The notes beneath the pieces are model-generated. The model saw only the letters and a program-made list of their open reading frames with translations. It was not told where the DNA came from and did not search any database. A program made the translations under genes and the position numbers. This document shows, one piece after another, positions 63,721 to 64,000 of a stretch of DNA of 64,000 nt (its first letter is position 1; each line of letters begins with the position of its first letter). The DNA comes from Arcticibacter tournemirensis (GTDB lineage: Bacteria; Bacteroidota; Bacteroidia; Sphingobacteriales; Sphingobacteriaceae), in assembly GCF_006716645.1 (NCBI RefSeq), contig NZ_VFPL01000002.1:124001-188000 (forward strand), in the 5' to 3' direction.

Positions 63721-64000
63721 ATGGATATGACAAGCATTAACAAAATGACCAAAAAAAGTGCATTCACTTTCTTATTTATATTGTCTTTCGCCAGCCTGCT
63801 GGCCAAAGCTCAAAATGTGAAACCTGGCAAAGAGCCGGTGGATTACGTAAATCCATACATTGGCAATATCAGTCATTTGCTTGTCCCCACGTATCCAACT
63901 ATACACCTTCCAAACAGCCTGCTGCGTGTTTATCCCGAAAGAGCAGACTTTACAGGAAACCAGGTCAGTGGCCTACCCGTCATTGTAACCAGTCACCGGG
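63721..64000 (+). CDS. GH92-like glycoside hydrolase, N-terminus only
   Basis: The gene runs off the right edge. The 93 visible codons give a signal peptide (FLFILSFASLLAKAQ), then VDYVNPYIGNISHLLVPTYP and LPNSLLRVYPERADF, the conserved start of GH92 exo-mannosidase-family proteins. The signature glycines after PYIG are altered here (NISH where GT is usual), so it may be a diverged subfamily. ATGs at 63721 and 63727 are both possible. Confidence 0.75.
   Translation, partial: MDMTSINKMTKKSAFTFLFILSFASLLAKAQNVKPGKEPVDYVNPYIGNISHLLVPTYPTIHLPNSLLRVYPERADFTGNQVSGLPVIVTSHR

Noticed and set aside
1-64000. CRISPR array or rRNA operon
   Set aside because: No regularly spaced direct repeats, cas genes or rRNA signatures were seen on either strand.

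Overview
The window is chromosomal DNA from a member of the Bacteroidota, most like Sphingobacteriaceae (Pedobacter or Mucilaginibacter type). This rests on repeated TAnnTTTG -7 boxes (the phylum's sigma-factor motif), weak Shine-Dalgarno use, a bacillithiol gene (bshA), an OstA-like protein, a Bacteroidota-type tyrosine integrase, and GH127/GH92/DUF3863-type polysaccharide genes. Species cannot be named from the sequence alone.

Positions 1-28007 are a conserved core: bshA (partial), a serine hydrolase, mutL, two rhomboid proteases and an EEP-family phosphohydrolase in one tight operon, cysS, an NTF2-like exported protein, a surA-like PPIase with a MoxR ATPase, a small HolD-like protein, an RdgB-type pyrophosphatase, an OstA-like protein, tilS, a 2OG-Fe(II) oxygenase, a sulfite/nitrite reductase with siroheme synthase and an Rrf2 regulator, lnt, rsmI, serS, and a PQQ-type sugar dehydrogenase. 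Several start codons sit exactly four bases after a TAnnTTTG box, which predicts leaderless mRNAs.

Positions 28391-28464 are tRNA-Pro(CGG). Its 3' end is the left boundary of an integrated element of about 12 kb (28450-40405). The matching direct repeat at 40390-40405 has one mismatch. The element carries a tyrosine integrase, a candidate oriT, a MobC-like protein and a relaxase. It also carries a HigBA-type toxin-antitoxin pair, an uncharacterised pair with a PD-(D/E)XK-like protein, and a wrecked IS66. Its most interesting cargo is a two-gene unit: a ParB-like/HTH/ABC-ATPase fusion overlapping a TOPRIM protein. That layout resembles PARIS and OLD/Gabija defence logic but has an added ParB-like domain.

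Positions 40364 to about 55540 look like a second element or defence island. It has a large serine recombinase whose C-terminus is encoded across the att-like repeat, a 47-residue ORF, an IS481 copy with target duplication, and a five-gene leftward operon. The operon order is AbiEi, AbiEii, PLD-SNF2 helicase, Eco57I-type adenine methyltransferase, SMC-like ATPase. AbiEi is preceded by two copies of a palindromic operator. I could not find the right boundary of this region.

Positions 55543-64000 return to chromosomal-type DNA: a small XRE regulator, two lipoproteins, and a carbohydrate locus. The locus contains a LamG/GH127 beta-L-arabinofuranosidase-like enzyme, a membrane AraC regulator, a zinc-ribbon protein, a DUF3863-like protein and the start of a GH92 enzyme.
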